64,000 nucleotides of DNA from Mytilus galloprovincialis (lineage: Eukaryota > Mollusca > Bivalvia > Mytilida > Mytilidae), in NCBI RefSeq assembly GCF_965363235.1, contig NC_134847.1:46565305-46629304 (forward strand). Reading direction: 5' to 3'. A model generated the notes under the pieces. That model worked only from the letters and a program-made list of their open reading frames with translations. It had not been told where the DNA came from and did not search any database. The position numbers were made by a program, and so were the translations under genes. Positions within the stretch are counted from its first letter, which is position 1. Every line of letters starts with the position of its first letter. Positions 48,181 to 57,209 of the stretch are shown here, one piece after another.

Positions 48181-49461
48181 ACTCGTCTAAACATCAACCC
48201 AACAATGACAGATCTGTAAATTTGCTGTCGCCAATTTTTTTTTCTTCCCTCGCCGGGATTCGAACCCATGCTACTGAGATATCGTGACACCAAATCGCTT
48301 GCACTGTAGCCGTCCCGCTAGACCACACGATGTTAGAGTAGATTTGATTCGTAACTTATATATATGAGACAACTATCCACAAGAGAACAAATGACACAGA
48401 AAGAAACAACTAAAAGTCACCGTACGGTATGTCTGATTCAAAGAGTACGACGGCTATATTCTAATCGAGGTAACCACAATCGCGTCCTCCTTTTTCTCTG
48501 AATGAGGCATACAGAATTCAGTAGACTGATCACCGGGTTTGTACGTAAATGAGCAACACGACTGGTGCAACATGTGGATCAACCTCTGCTTATCCACCTG
48601 TGGCACCTAAGATAAACCCGGGTATTGGTTGGATTTGTGTGCGCAGTCTTTGGTTTTCTATATTGTGTTTTGTATACTGTTTCTTGTATTTTTGATCTTT
48701 TTCGAGATTTTTGGGGAGATTTATTTGGGGGAGGGGGTGTATGGCGTTGACAGTTAACATTCAGCTTTGAGTTTAAATGACCTTTTGGTATATTTCGCCT
48801 CTACTTTCAAGCTTCTGTAAGCTTTGTCGTTGACTGAGTGATAATAAGAAACAATAAATGAAGATGACAAGGTACCGACTAAAACTGATAATTCAAATGT
48901 TTTCAGAAACATGCATATGTCGAATTAATTCTAACGTAATTTCGAAGTATTACCAATGGATTGATGTCGCTGATGGTGAGATGCAAGCTCTCTAAAATAC
49001 TTTCGTTTAAGCAAACTTAGGTTTAGGTTTATAGTCTCCTTGTGTCTTTGTAACTCCTTTGTTTTAGTTAATCACAAGATAAAATGTTTACCTACCTTGC
49101 CAAATGTTTTTTCTGCTTTCCTCAATGCTGCTTTTATTCCAAGACCAGCGGCAACACCAGCTTCAGCAATCAAGTTGTGCCCACATGCATGTCCGATCTC
49201 TGGTAACGCATCATATTCACAAATCACGGCAATGTTAGGTCCATTTTCTGTGGATCCTAGCTCAGCTTTAAATCCAGTCTCCATCGCAAAATTTTTTTGG
49301 ACATTAAAACCCTTACATTCAAGAAAATTGGTTAGTATTTCGTGCGCATGATGTTCCTCAAAGTTCAGTTCTGGATTTCGCCATATATCAATGCTCAGTT
49401 TTTCCAATTCTTCTGACGACTCATCAATTGCTTGAAATATCGACTGTTTTAACAAATCCAT
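34369..49461 (-). CDS. Peptidase M20 domain-containing protein 2-like amidohydrolase, copy A (six exons)
   Basis: Join on the minus strand: 49096-49461, 47167-47315, 46714-46856, 45132-45286, 35400-35634, 34369-34505, giving 394 aa with ATG at 49461 and TGA at 34371-34369. All introns read GT-AG. The product is a cytosolic-type zinc or manganese amidohydrolase of family M20D. The best relatives I recognise are PM20D2-like dipeptidases and bacterial AbgB-type enzymes. Visible candidate metal ligands and catalytic residues are Cys93 and His95 in HACGHN, Glu131-Glu132 in GTPAEE, His156 in MMVHP, and His341 in GNHTKDF. The lid/dimerisation domain spans roughly residues 170-280 (AAHAAAYPW, then the exon 4 ELEYYFRAP segment). 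No signal peptide is evident. It is slightly shorter than vertebrate PM20D2 (about 430 aa). Intron 4 is 9.5 kb because it holds an LTR retrotransposon and a foldback element. The family call is firm; the substrate is not known from sequence. Confidence 0.88.
35400..35634 (-). CDS. M20 copy A, exon 5
   Basis: 235 nt. Returns to the catalytic domain: [16 protein letters not shown], then GNHTKDF with the last metal-ligand histidine. Acceptor TTACAG, donor GTATGA. Confidence 0.9.
35793..36133. mobile_element. 340-bp palindromic MITE in intron 4 of M20 copy A
   Basis: Arms carry AAAAACTTACGACTAAG (left) and its inverse (right), followed on both sides by GACATCAAAA and TAGGATAAAAAA-type sequence, with a poly-C run near the centre. 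Confidence 0.65.
36290..36560 (+). repeat. Dispersed repeat family F copy
   Basis: GGGGCACTAGCTACGAGATA and TTGATTGACTGATTCGATCC; sits just outside the LTR element. Confidence 0.45.
36655..37258 (+). repeat. 5' LTR of the Gmr1-like element
   Basis: Begins TGTTATGATATTG, ends GGCCGTAACA. Contains a TATA-like stretch (CTATATATAC) and is repeated at 42097-42698. Confidence 0.93.
37264..37280 (+). other. Primer-binding site, tRNA-Pro type
   Basis: Five bases after the 5' LTR. TGGGGGCTCGTCCGGGA corresponds to the 3' end of tRNA-Pro, the same primer type used by murine leukaemia virus. Confidence 0.8.
37349..42010 (+). CDS. Gag-Pol polyprotein of the Gmr1-like element
   Basis: 1553 codons in one frame. 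Rough residue positions: charged coiled-coil gag 60-125, zinc knuckle about 361, aspartic protease (DTGA) about 446, integrase zinc-binding region 685-735, integrase core about 755-905, a GPY/F-like module about 975-1000, reverse transcriptase about 1130-1350 with YIDD near 1285, RNase H about 1430-1545. Gag and Pol are joined in a single frame. No envelope-like region is seen. Confidence 0.92.
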   Translation: MAFDAGKFLKTPDLESFDNLKKEQLVLLAKELKLVFKVSMRKQIIKNLVIDKLVDAEILGEEALELKVENIDAFKLKQLELEHELKLKELEMKEMEKIKEDELKLKELEMRERLEMEKLKIEMVKEESNTKVQSKSDYFDAAKNIRLVPKFCEKTVDKYFPQFEKIANNLKWPMPYWTTMLLSVFEGKAAEIYSALPSEKSSDYDTVKQEILKAYELVPEAYRQKFRSYKKFDSQTYVEFAREKEDLFDKWLTSKKTKNNFDQLRQLMLLEEFKQCVHSELKTHLDDKTVESIHDAAVISDNYTLSHKRSFKSQNVNTSSGNYKNQSTERTDSKPVPQNKSQSSYNMSSPKFDTFEKKSLTCAYCKKIGHLMADCFRLQKKNERDNKPKTSACTTPYITSTLECPASQAFKSSFCDYMEEYKPFMSDGFVAIVDDTTFQPIKILRDTGASQSLLLEGVLPLSEKTSVGASVLLQGVELGCIDVPLHRIYLKSDLITGPVVVGVRPNLPVEGVTLLLGNDLARNKVVAEPIVTSEPVVDVKSPEDDAELYPACVVTRAMARKQQNENLQEDKFDYMDLSDTFIADIEDPGNSEKAIIKPPSVNKNVIMPWPDVNSHSLDRNNLLEEQHKDPEVLQLSQRAQPQEEADKVAECYYHQDSILMRKWRPPDATPEEEWRVLYQVVVPKVYRQEIIGLAHDTPLAGHLGIRKTCLKILQHFYWPKLRNDVAEYCKSCHICQVVGKPNQKIPPAPLLPIPAFDEPFSRVLIDCVGPLPKTKTGNAYLLTIMCTSTRFPEAIPLRNIKTPTIVKALIKFFTLVGLPKSIQSDQGSNFMSGLFQQVVYQLGIAQYRSSAYHPESQGALERFHQTLKNMIRTFCLQFDRDWDDGVHFLLFAVREAVQESLGFSPFELVFGHTVRGPLKLIKEKWLTEHTDLNLLDYVSRFKEKLYTACQIAQKNLKNVQNKMKIWYDKDARDRVFEPGDKVLVFLPVPGHPLQAKYCGPYTIESKINDLNYIVKTPGRRKQNRVCHINMLKPYFERTNVLCDSKPVATLGMVKFENNHDKPDVIEPTFSCKTMEETVRLKNSEILSNLDSKLAHLSFDRREEIKTLVFSFKNLFPDVPNKTTAVCHDVDVGDASPIKQHPYRLNPLKLEVMRKEIKYMLDNDIIEPSNSEWSSPCLLVPKPDKTFRFVTDFRKVNSVSKSDSYPIPRIDDCIDNIGQAKFVSKFDLLKGYWQVPLTQRAREISAFVTPDGLFQYTVMPFGMKSAPATFQRMINNVIKDLDCCYAYIDDLIVCSDSWEQHLTHLYDTFDRLSYSNLTVNLGKSEFCQATVDYLGHTVGQGQVKPIMAKVEAISKFPPPTNRKQLMRYLGMIGFYRKFCSNFATVVQPLTHLLRKDSKFIWSGNCQKAFENSKSLLINSPVLITPDFEKQFKLAVDASDVGIGAVLYQETDDNVEKPISYFSKKLDKHQKNYSTIEKECFAMLSALQHFDVYLNPTVYPILVYTDHNPLTFMHKMRNKNQRLTRWSLLLQEYDVIVKHIKGKDNVIADALSRAY
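42086..42096 (+). other. Polypurine tract
   Basis: AAGGGGGGAGG immediately before the 3' LTR, the expected plus-strand priming site. Confidence 0.75.
42097..42698 (+). repeat. 3' LTR of the Gmr1-like element
   Basis: Direct repeat of 36655-37258, near-identical by eye, directly after a G-rich polypurine tract. Confidence 0.93.
42699..42775. repeat. Large palindrome split by the LTR element
   Basis: TGTATTATCAGCCCT and AGGGCTGATAATACA are inverted around an inner TCAATATC/GATATTGA pair. The outer left arm continues on the other side of the LTR element: TTTTTCATATCGCATGT at about 36638-36654 pairs with ACATGCGATATGAAAAA at about 42762-42778. Confidence 0.75.
43043..43236 (+). repeat. Tandem repeat, 63-bp unit, about three copies
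   Basis: AAAGTAACTTTCTAAATTATG recurs at 43049, 43112 and 43175, exact period 63, units nearly identical. Confidence 0.9.
43335..43572 (+). repeat. Left arm array of palindromic 20-bp units
   Basis: About 12 units with cores TTACAA, TTATAA or ATATAA and one 11-nt short variant (GCGTTAAACGC). Any reading frame here is an artefact of the period. Confidence 0.88.
44280..44395 (+). repeat. Dispersed repeat family C copy inside the foldback element
   Basis: GACCGTACTTTGGCCTATGA and GGCACTCATACCACATCTTC. Confidence 0.65.
44538..44716 (-). repeat. Right arm array of palindromic 20-bp units
   Basis: About 9 units, reverse-complement orientation of the left arm, including a matching short variant (GCGTTTAACGC) and an ATAT variant. 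Confidence 0.88.
45132..45286 (-). CDS. M20 copy A, exon 4
   Basis: 155 nt, encoding [18 protein letters not shown] and ending at GCQ. Reading frame is open, unlike the matching exon of copy B. Donor GTGAAT. Confidence 0.88.
45797..46062. mobile_element. MITE-like unit with inverted ends
   Basis: AGTAAATTTTCAGACTGATCC at the left and its near-inverse GGATAAGTCTGAAAATTTACC at the right. The interior is rich in ACTGAACAGTACTGA-like repeats. Intron 3 of M20 copy A. Confidence 0.5.
46714..46856 (-). CDS. M20 copy A, exon 3
   Basis: 143 nt. Encodes the [19 protein letters not shown] segment typical of the M20 lid domain. Acceptor TTGCAG, donor GTATAA. Intron 2 upstream is only 310 bp. Confidence 0.9.
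47167..47315 (-). CDS. M20 copy A, exon 2
   Basis: 149 nt. Starts [15 protein letters not shown], with the catalytic and bridging glutamates, and ends after the MMVHP histidine. Acceptor is a TTTCAG-type site just above 47315; donor GTAAGT at 47161-47166. Confidence 0.9.
47550..48129 (+). mobile_element. Penelope-like retroelement fragment
   Basis: In several frames the plus strand reads [17 protein letters not shown]-like, [14 protein letters not shown] and CCNIPAA, close to the conserved Penelope-like stretch that includes [17 protein letters not shown]. Frames are broken by shifts and stops, so it is dead. Lies in intron 1 of M20 copy A. Confidence 0.65.
48130..48177. repeat. TA microsatellite
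   Basis: About 24 uninterrupted TA units between a Penelope-like fragment and a tRNA-derived module. Confidence 0.9.
48178..48335 (-). mobile_element. tRNA-derived SINE head next to a TA tract
   Basis: Minus strand: A box TGGTCTAGCGGGAC (48312-48325) and B box GGGTTCGAATCCC (48255-48267), about 45 bp apart, then GGCGAGGGAAG and an A-rich stretch. No cloverleaf was folded; the unrelated tail marks it as a SINE rather than a tRNA gene. Confidence 0.65.
48360..48440 (-). repeat. Dispersed repeat family C copy
   Basis: GAGACAACTATCCACAAGAG and AAAAGTCACCGTACGGTATG. Confidence 0.6.
48520..48830 (+). repeat. Dispersed repeat family A copy
   Basis: ATGAGCAACACGACTGGTGC, CCTGTGGCACCTAAGATAAA, then a diverged GGCGTTGACAGTTAACATTC block. 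Confidence 0.65.
49096..49461 (-). CDS. M20 copy A, exon 1
   Basis: 366 nt, residues 1-122. The start is the ATG at 49461, aligned with the starts of copies B and C; an upstream in-frame ATG would add 10 residues not shared by the paralogues. Contains [16 protein letters not shown] with the metal-binding Cys-Gly-His. Donor GGCAAG|GTAGGT. Confidence 0.9.
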
Positions 49462-49799
49462 TTTATCAATACAGTGAAAGAACACCAACACAAATGCAGA
49501 GTATCATATATATTTTACTTTTGATAGAATTGAAGTTGCAAAATATTTATATGACCCACTTATATTTTAGGACATGTATAAATTTATCTGAAGTCAATGA
49601 TATAACACGTACGATTTATGATAAAGCCTTGAAATTTACCTCACCGACACATTTCATTGTAGTTGAGAACAAGATTTCGACTGCAATTTTTATCCGAAAC
49701 TATATTGATGTCCATTACTTTTTTCAAACGTCATTTTACCAGAAGTGATATATTTTGATAAAATATAAATCTTCAGTCCTATTTTTTGAAACAATAATA

Positions 49800-50515
49800 A
49801 GTACTATTGTGCTCCCTAGTTACATCAAGGCTGGACTATGGCAATGCATTGGTGTACGGTACTAACACCAATATTATCAGTAAGTTACAGCGGTTCCAAA
49901 ACACAGCAGCACATTTGATTACACGAAAAAGAAAATTTGACTCAATTACGCCTGTTTTAATATCGTTACACTGGCTACCCATACATTACCGTTGCCAATA
50001 TAAACTTCTTTTATATTGTACAAAGCACAGCATGGCAAGGCTTCTAGTTACCTTCAAGATTTAATTACGCCATACAAACCCAGTAAATCCCTCAGGTCGG
50101 AAAATAGTATGCTCCTATATCCTCCAAATGACGTCCGAACGAAAAGCTACGGTGAGAGGTGTTTTGACAAGGCTGCACCCAAACTCTAAAACAATTTTCC
50201 ATCGTCCTTGCGGAGTGTAAATTCTTAAGATGTTTTTAAAAAGCAACTCAAGACTCACTTATTTCGAACTGCTTTTAAGGATTTCTTGTAGAATTTATAT
50301 AATTGACTGCATTAGTTTTAGACTGTTTTGTATATTTTAGGGTATGTATGCATTTTTCATTTTTTATTCCTTTTAATTTTTTCTAGTATCTTATTTTTTA
50401 AATGCTTGTTTGATTCTTTTAAGTTAGTGCTTTGTAATTTAAGTTTTTATGTATTTTTGTATTTTACTTATTTTTAAATTTGAAGCGCTTAGAGTAATTG
50501 TTGTTATTATATAGT
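49800..50515 (+). mobile_element. 5'-truncated LINE (CR1/L2-like) 3' end
   Basis: The ORF at 49807-50064 gives TSRLDYGNALVYG, LQRFQNTAAHLITRKRKFDS and ITPVLISLHWLPIHYR, the C-terminal end of a CR1/L2/jockey-group reverse transcriptase protein. Downstream, in shifted frames, ITPYKPSRSLRS, KSYGERCFDKAAPKL and FKKQLKTHLFRTAFKDFL complete it, with frameshifts and stops. The 3' tail is GCGCTTAGAGTAATTGTTG. Clearly a dead copy. Confidence 0.75.
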
Positions 50516-50735
50516 TTAGTTTAGTTTAAACATATTTATTTATAGTGGATTGGGAAACAAGTTTTGCAACTTATATTAATCCCTTTCCACTTTGCGGGTG
50601 CGAGTGCTGCCTTATAGCGGCATTAGCTATAGCCTACTTTTGTTCGGAATCTACAAGGGTGTCTTTAACGTGCAAGAGATATGGCTCTCTCTTAACACGG
50701 GTCAGCCATTTGTCGTCCCCTTCCGACGGACTATC
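50516..50735 (-). mobile_element. SINE, 5'-truncated copy
   Basis: Same family as 10006-10304 (CACTTTGCGGGTGCGAGTGC, GAGATATGGCTCTCTCTTAA), minus orientation, lacking the tRNA head. It abuts the LINE tail tail-to-tail at a run of TTTAG repeats. Confidence 0.7.
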
Positions 50736-50740
50736 ATCGT

Positions 50741-52256
50741 ATTATTATATAATGCGCTCTATAAATATTGTATTTATTATTTATATACTAACATAAAAAA
50801 AAACATATATATACTGGGATTGTGATTTTTAAAAGAATGGTGAAAACAGTATTCTATCGAATATGAAGATATTAAACTTCAAAAAATCAATAACATTTTA
50901 CATAAAAGCAGCAGAAGCATTATTTTTGGTTATTTTACATTATTCAAAAGAATGTAAAGTTTTTTTCTCAATTGCAAGGTTATGTTGTAATGTCAATACG
51001 GCATCCAAATGTTAAAGATAAGTTCGGATTCTCAAAAACAGATGTTTAGTATTCTTCTTGCATATTTCTTTTCGCACTTTTATTTCTCCCGTTCAATTAT
51101 GAGAAATATACTTGATATTGACGACGACCGACTATCGCTCGGGCAAAAATAATCACGAATATGATGCCTACCTATGTTAAAACTACAATAAAGTATAGCT
51201 TGCATCAATTATTTCTTAAATATTGACCAAGGATGAGGACGAAGCTTATAACATACAAAATTTCTGAATACAGCAAAGTCCTCGTTCAGTATAATCTTAT
51301 ATAAGCACACATACGCATCAGAGTAACTAAAGATGGGTCAGAAGCATTTCTAAACTGTCACAGAGATTTGTCACGAATGATTGATATATTAGTCTTCAAT
51401 ACGTGATTTTTTTCTCAATGGGTTTGAAATCATTTTCTACAAAGCAAGGAGCCAATTCCTGATTTTTTTTCAATGTTCTTGGTAATTTGTTCCCCACAAA
51501 AATGACTAGTAAGTGTACAGTAACTAAAATTTGACATAACAAAGAATATAAAAAAAATATTTGTTTTCAAAGAAAGTTCACTGATGTTTTCCATTCCGCT
51601 ATAGTAGTATATATTACGGATTACAAATGTGTCGATGTTTGTGATTGGATAACAACACAGAGATGTCAGTATATATTCAGGAAACTGCCGGGGTATATAC
51701 GACGTTTTTGTCCCCAATTGGAACCTCGTAAACGTCATCATAACACCGGTTATTATGTGACGTAGTCAAAAGCTTTCAGACTGTCAGAGGCTCGCAGTGG
51801 GAAAATAATGACGTGTTTCAGTCAACAATACATTTTTGATACAAAATCACGCAATTTACACTATTGATACTAAAATTTAATGTTAAAAGTGTTATTATAA
51901 ATTATTACATACACGATAAAAGTATGTTCACAGCAGATCAGAAAATCCTTTACGTATGCCGAACATATCAGGTTGGGTTTTTCGACTCAGTTGTGTCAAC
52001 AAATACCTGCACTGGAAAATAACATAAGTCAGGGGTAATCCGTAATATATGTGCTCAGGGGATATAAACTCTAAGCGTATATACCTTGTCTGAGACCTGA
52101 ATAACATATAATATCCATTTTATAAATGTGTTTAATATGCATATTTTATTTTAGTTTGAAGTTTATGGTGACAACTAACAACCGCACTTCATCACCCCAT
52201 GTAATATACCATTAAAATTACTGGAACACATTTTTTGTCATGAAACCTGCGGTTAC
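50741..52256. other. Non-coding stretch
   Basis: No gene recognised. ATATATTACGGATTAC (about 51607) and GTAATCCGTAATATAT (about 52036) are inverted and may bound an unclassified short element. Confidence 0.35.
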
Positions 52257-52700
52257 AGGCACTCGTCTCAGAATTTTTTTCCCCTGTATACCTTTATATA
52301 ACACAAGGTACTTAACTTGCATTTTAGAAAAATGTCAGGCGGTGACGAAATTCCGTTATATGCCGCTTTCTAGTCTGTCAATCCCATTAAAACTAGTTAT
52401 ATCGTAAATCTAAATTGATTTATCTTCACAATGGTGTATAACATGTCTTCATTTGTTGTCGGAATCATCCAAAGCAATCCTACCAAAGTATGTCAATCGT
52501 AAGTAGTTTGCCAACCGCTGAAGAATTGGCAATAAACGCGTCATGGCTTCTTATATATCTCGGTTTCCGATTGGTCAATTTTATGGGAAAGTCTATATGA
52601 TTCTCGGAGTTATCTGATCTTGTTTCATTTTCACACGTAAAGTCAAGAGAGAGTCTGAATGACATTAAGGTGGCTCACCCCAATAAGGACCCCCGGTAGA
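52257..52700 (+). repeat. Left arm of a long inverted repeat pair
   Basis: Starts CAGGCACTCGTCTCAG and runs to AAGGTGGCTC. Its reverse complement is at 59560-60027. Conserved blocks include CCTTTATATAACACAAGGTA, GAAAAATGTCAGGCGGT and ATTGATTTATCTTCACAATG. Confidence 0.8.
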
Positions 52701-54474
52701 ATTTTTTTATTTTCACATATTCTGTAGATTTTTTTATGCTGAATCCAAAAATGCAAAGAAAAAAGGGGGTCACCAGGCTCGTTTTCTCCTCAAATTGAAG
52801 CGAAATGTGCAATTTTGACCCTATTTCCAAACATGCCCACCCTTCCAACAATAACCGTTACATCAAATTCAAAGACTTTTAAAACCAAGTCAGTATGATT
52901 TTTATGTGAAAAAACATTAGAATTTGAAATGTAAACCTTTCCCTTGGTTGTTTTTGACTTAAAAATCCTTTTATTTTCAGATTAATGTCTAAATTTTGCA
53001 TTTTCTAATTTTAGTTTAAGGCAAAAAATATTGGTTTAATCGATTTTTCGTAAAATTTCCCCGGTAGATTTTTTTTAAAAACAGATATGTCAAAGCTACG
53101 AGTTTTTCGAACATTTTAAGGTAAAATAAAATGGGGGTCACCAGGCTTTTAAAAAAGTTACGAGCTTTTGTTTGACCCCTCTACCCCATAAGGTCTAATT
53201 TCATTGCACTCCATTAATTACTTAATTGTGAATTCTTTATTGATGGCTTTGATAAAATAATGTTTGTAATTATATCAATAAACGATTGCTGAATATAAAT
53301 GTGGTTATCGTATTACTGTTTGTTATCAAAAATGGAAATTTTGATTATTTTGGTGAAATACGGTAATTTTGTCTGGCGCGAGTTGCTTCCCTCTAATTTG
53401 GCGCCATTATCGGACCAGAGGAATTTCAAGGTCGCCATTGCCGAGCAGCATACTATATTGATGAATACGACCATGTACATGCATAACAGACATTGTGGCG
53501 AATATACAACGATGAAGGTAGAGTTATTACTTAAGAAAACATAGATTTCGATATATTAGGCAGCCAAATGTTATCTTTATAACGAAAAATACAAACTTGG
53601 GGGTTGTCTCAAAATACTCGCTACTGTTGAAAATCACTGCGGCTGAAACCCTGCACGGGCTCAATTTCTGTTCCATGTTTAATATTATAGATCGTTATAG
53701 CTGGTATCTTATTTATGTGTTTATTTTACCTTTTACAGACAAGTTGTAAACATGTCTGGCCAGTTTTGCGAAATATCCGTGTGAAACGGCCGAAGAGGAA
53801 GGGATGACATCTACTATTTTTACGCTACCGTTAGCAATGGTTAGTGTCAATGAATTAGTCTTTTTTAATCATCATTTTTAATAACTTATTTCGTAGCCAA
53901 GTTAGGTTCATATTAGTCCGAGATTAGCCCCAGCTTGTCTGGCAAAACAGCCGTTGGACGTCAGAGAAATCTCGGGACTAGGGTCATATGTATGTGGGGT
54001 ACCCCATAACTTCCATCGGGACAGTTTCTACTCCTTGACCCCAACTATATTTCCCTTCCCATTTTACTCTAAACCCCCCCCCCTTTTTATTTCAATTCTT
54101 CCATCTCCTTGCCCCAAGACAAAATATATTTCAAAGATACCCTCTTTTCCCTGATCCCTCATTCCCCTGTCTCCTTACCCCTGTCCACCCCTCTATTAAG
54201 GTCTGGGGTTTGATTGACTTCTTTATTTTCTTGAGAATATGATATAATTGGCCTAATTTGTAAATGATAAACCCTACAGTAGGAGGCAAACGAAGGATTC
54301 ATCTTTATCAATCACAATTTGTTTACCATTAACCCCCCCCCCCCCTAATTCTGTTAGGTATACAAAAATGTCTTAAGGTCTAGTAATAGAAGTATCAGGG
54401 TTAAACATGTACAGAATGTGGCCATAAGTATTTGTCACTTGAGATTTTTAGCTGTTCATATATATTGTATATAA

Positions 54475-54570
54475 TATAAAAAAGAAGATGTGGTACGATT
54501 GCCAATGAGACAACTATCCACAAAAGACCAAAATGACACAGACATTAACAACTATAGGTGTATACATTTT
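54475..54570 (-). repeat. Dispersed repeat family C copy
   Basis: AAGAAGATGTGGTACGATTG and GACACAGACATTAACAACTA. Confidence 0.65.
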
Positions 54571-56104
54571 TTCAAAAAAAAAAAATATTTTGGATTGATT
54601 TTAAGCATCCTGGTACCAATAGGAGCAGTATTATCACAGGTTTATTTTTTGGTTATATTTTTTTTTATGTCTCATTTTCATTATTTTCTGTTCAGAAATT
54701 CGATATACATGTATATTCAACCAAATTAAATTATAAAAAAATATTTTATGTTTTCTCAAGGGAAAACAAAATAAATGAAAACGAACCTATTATCAAATAA
54801 ACACATATTAATTTAGACCATTTTAGTTCTTTTAAGGTTACCCTTGCATTGTCAGTCTTATCAAACTTGCATGTACATGTACCTCCCAAATTTGGTTTCT
54901 GTTCTCCAACTTCAGTTTGCCTCTACCAATGTTATGAAACTAATACACAATTAATGCATATATATATGCTTACTACATTGTACCAACAAACACACATGAA
55001 GTTTAAATTTTTGGTGGGGTCGCTTTTACTTTTCTAGAGTTATGCCCCTTTACAAATTAAAAAAATGCTGAAATTTTGTTCCTTTCTTTAACACAAGTTT
55101 GCTTCATCCAAATGTTCTGAAACTTATATGCAATGCTTACTACAACAACACTCAGATCAAGTACAAATTTGGGTGGTGTCACCCTTTTCATCCTTTATAT
55201 GCAAGCGGCTGCTCATCTGTGTCCCATGGACACATTACCATTATGAACTAGTCTACATCTATATGCTTTTGAATGTCAATAATTGTTGATTTTCTGACAG
55301 AATTACTCTGATATTTAATTTCAGGCTGCAAGTACATTTGTACGTGTACATTGCAAATGGAAGGAGTGAGCTTGGAATGTTCAACTTTACTTGGAAACTA
55401 TTGGCAAAGTACTGACAGAATTTCATGAGAAGCCAGTATCATATTCTAGTCTTGCAACCGGAAACTATGCGTAAAGTGCTGAAACTTAAGAACAACATTC
55501 TACATGTATATATGCAATATATGTTGCCACAATCCACTTAAGGAGCTAAGATCAACTATAAATTGGAACTACATGTATATGCTTTAGTGCTGTCAAAATC
55601 TTTAAAAAAATCAAATCAAAAGGACCTGCTTCACCTATATATATAGCTACCTGTCCCAATGATGAATACAGATCATATATATGAGTCTACTCTTATAAAT
55701 AAAACAGTGAAGGAGAATAAAAATAAAGAAAATATAGAGCTGATCAGCTAATGATTGTACATGTACATGATGTATAAATGGCAACAATTCTTACATGTAT
55801 ACTAGTACATTGAAATTAATTATATTAATAGATGTTTTATAAATTTGATCTCATAGATATTAGAGGAATAAAATCAATCACGTTTCAAAAATTTGATTTA
55901 GTTGAGCCTTTTTTTTAACACCAGTTTTCATGACATATTATGGTATACCATTGACTGTCCGTCGTCAGCATGTCGGACATATACTCAAAAATAATAAATA
56001 CTAATAGGTACATGTAGTAGTCAATATTGTGTAATCAATAGGTCATCTTCATGTATATTTGGTGTATAAAATGATTATTAAATGTCTTATCACAAATTAA
56101 AATA

Positions 56105-56215
56105 TCAAATAAGAGGATGTGATATGATTGTAAATGAGACACAACAGACCAAATAACACAGAAATAACTATACCTGTAGGTCACCATATGGACTTCAATA
56201 ATGAGTAAAACATAT
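56105..56215 (-). repeat. Dispersed repeat family C copy
   Basis: AAGAGGATGTGATATGATTG and GTAGGTCACCATATGGACTT. Confidence 0.55.
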
Positions 56216-56558
56216 TCTGCATAGTTGGTTTTTAAGGTCTCGAAATGACAAATTAACAATTTAAAACATTTCAAATGAGAAAACTAATGGGTGATTTATG
56301 TACAAAATAATAAATGAATAACAAATATGTCTGTCTTGCAGGGTTTATCTGAACTTAACCTCATTTTCATGGACTTGAATTCTAAATATGTTTCAAAATA
56401 TTTGGTTGATGGGATGATTGTTAGAGAGTCCGACATAGGGTGGGGGCTCATTGGTGGATTATATTGCAAATAACTGAAGCCAGCCCTGCTTTGGCAGTCA
56501 GTCCCCACATTGTCACTAGAGAAATAAAATAACTAAGAAAAACAAATTAAATCACGAT

Positions 56559-57190
56559 AATTTCCTGTCGATATGCACATCTACATAGTATGTCCTTATT
56601 ATCTACAAAGTTTCATGAAATTCTGTTGTGTGGTTTCAGAGGAGTTTCGATGACAAGCTGTTTGCAGTAGTATACTGCAGCAAATAAGTTCAAAGGGGCA
56701 TAACTCCTAGAAAAATAATTCGTAATTTCCTGTCGATATGCACATCTACATGGTATGTCCTTATCTAAAAAGGTTTTATGAAATTCTGTTGTGCGGTTTG
56801 AGAGGAGATGCAGTGACAAACTGTTGCAGTAGTATATTGAAGCAAATAGGTTCAAAGGGGCATAACTCCTAGAAAAAAAAATATGTATATCTAAATAGTA
56901 TGTCCTTATCTAAAAAGGTTTCATAAAATTCTATTGTGCTGTTTGAGAGGAGATGCGATGACAAACTTGCAGTAGTATATTGAAGCAAACAAGTTCAAAG
57001 GGGCATAACTCCTAGAAAAAGTTTGAATCATAATTTCCTGCCGATATGCACATCTGCATAGTATGTCCTTATTATCTAAAAAGGTTTCCTGAAATTTTGT
57101 TGGGAGGTTTGAGAGGAGTTGTGATGACAAGAAACAGGACTGATAGACTGGCTGATGGACGGATGGACGGGTCAAAAATGTTATACCCTG
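56559..57190 (+). repeat. Tandem array, about 160-bp unit, four copies
   Basis: TTTCCTGTCGATATGCACAT recurs near 56560, 56725 and 57032, and CAAAGGGGCATAACTCCTAG near 56691, 56853 and 56997. The array ends in GACGGATGGACGGG and a TATACCCTGCG/CGTAGGGTATA hairpin, the same style of tail as 28270-28640. Confidence 0.85.
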
Positions 57191-57209
57191 CGCCACTTCC
57201 TTGCGTAGG

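Noticed and set aside
48250-48335. A genuine tRNA gene
   Set aside because: A and B boxes are present but the 3' side continues into a SINE-like tail and TA tract, and no clear acceptor stem was seen.
49040-49351. 103-codon plus-strand ORF
   Set aside because: Antisense of M20 copy A exon 1, where the conserved minus-strand frame has the motifs.
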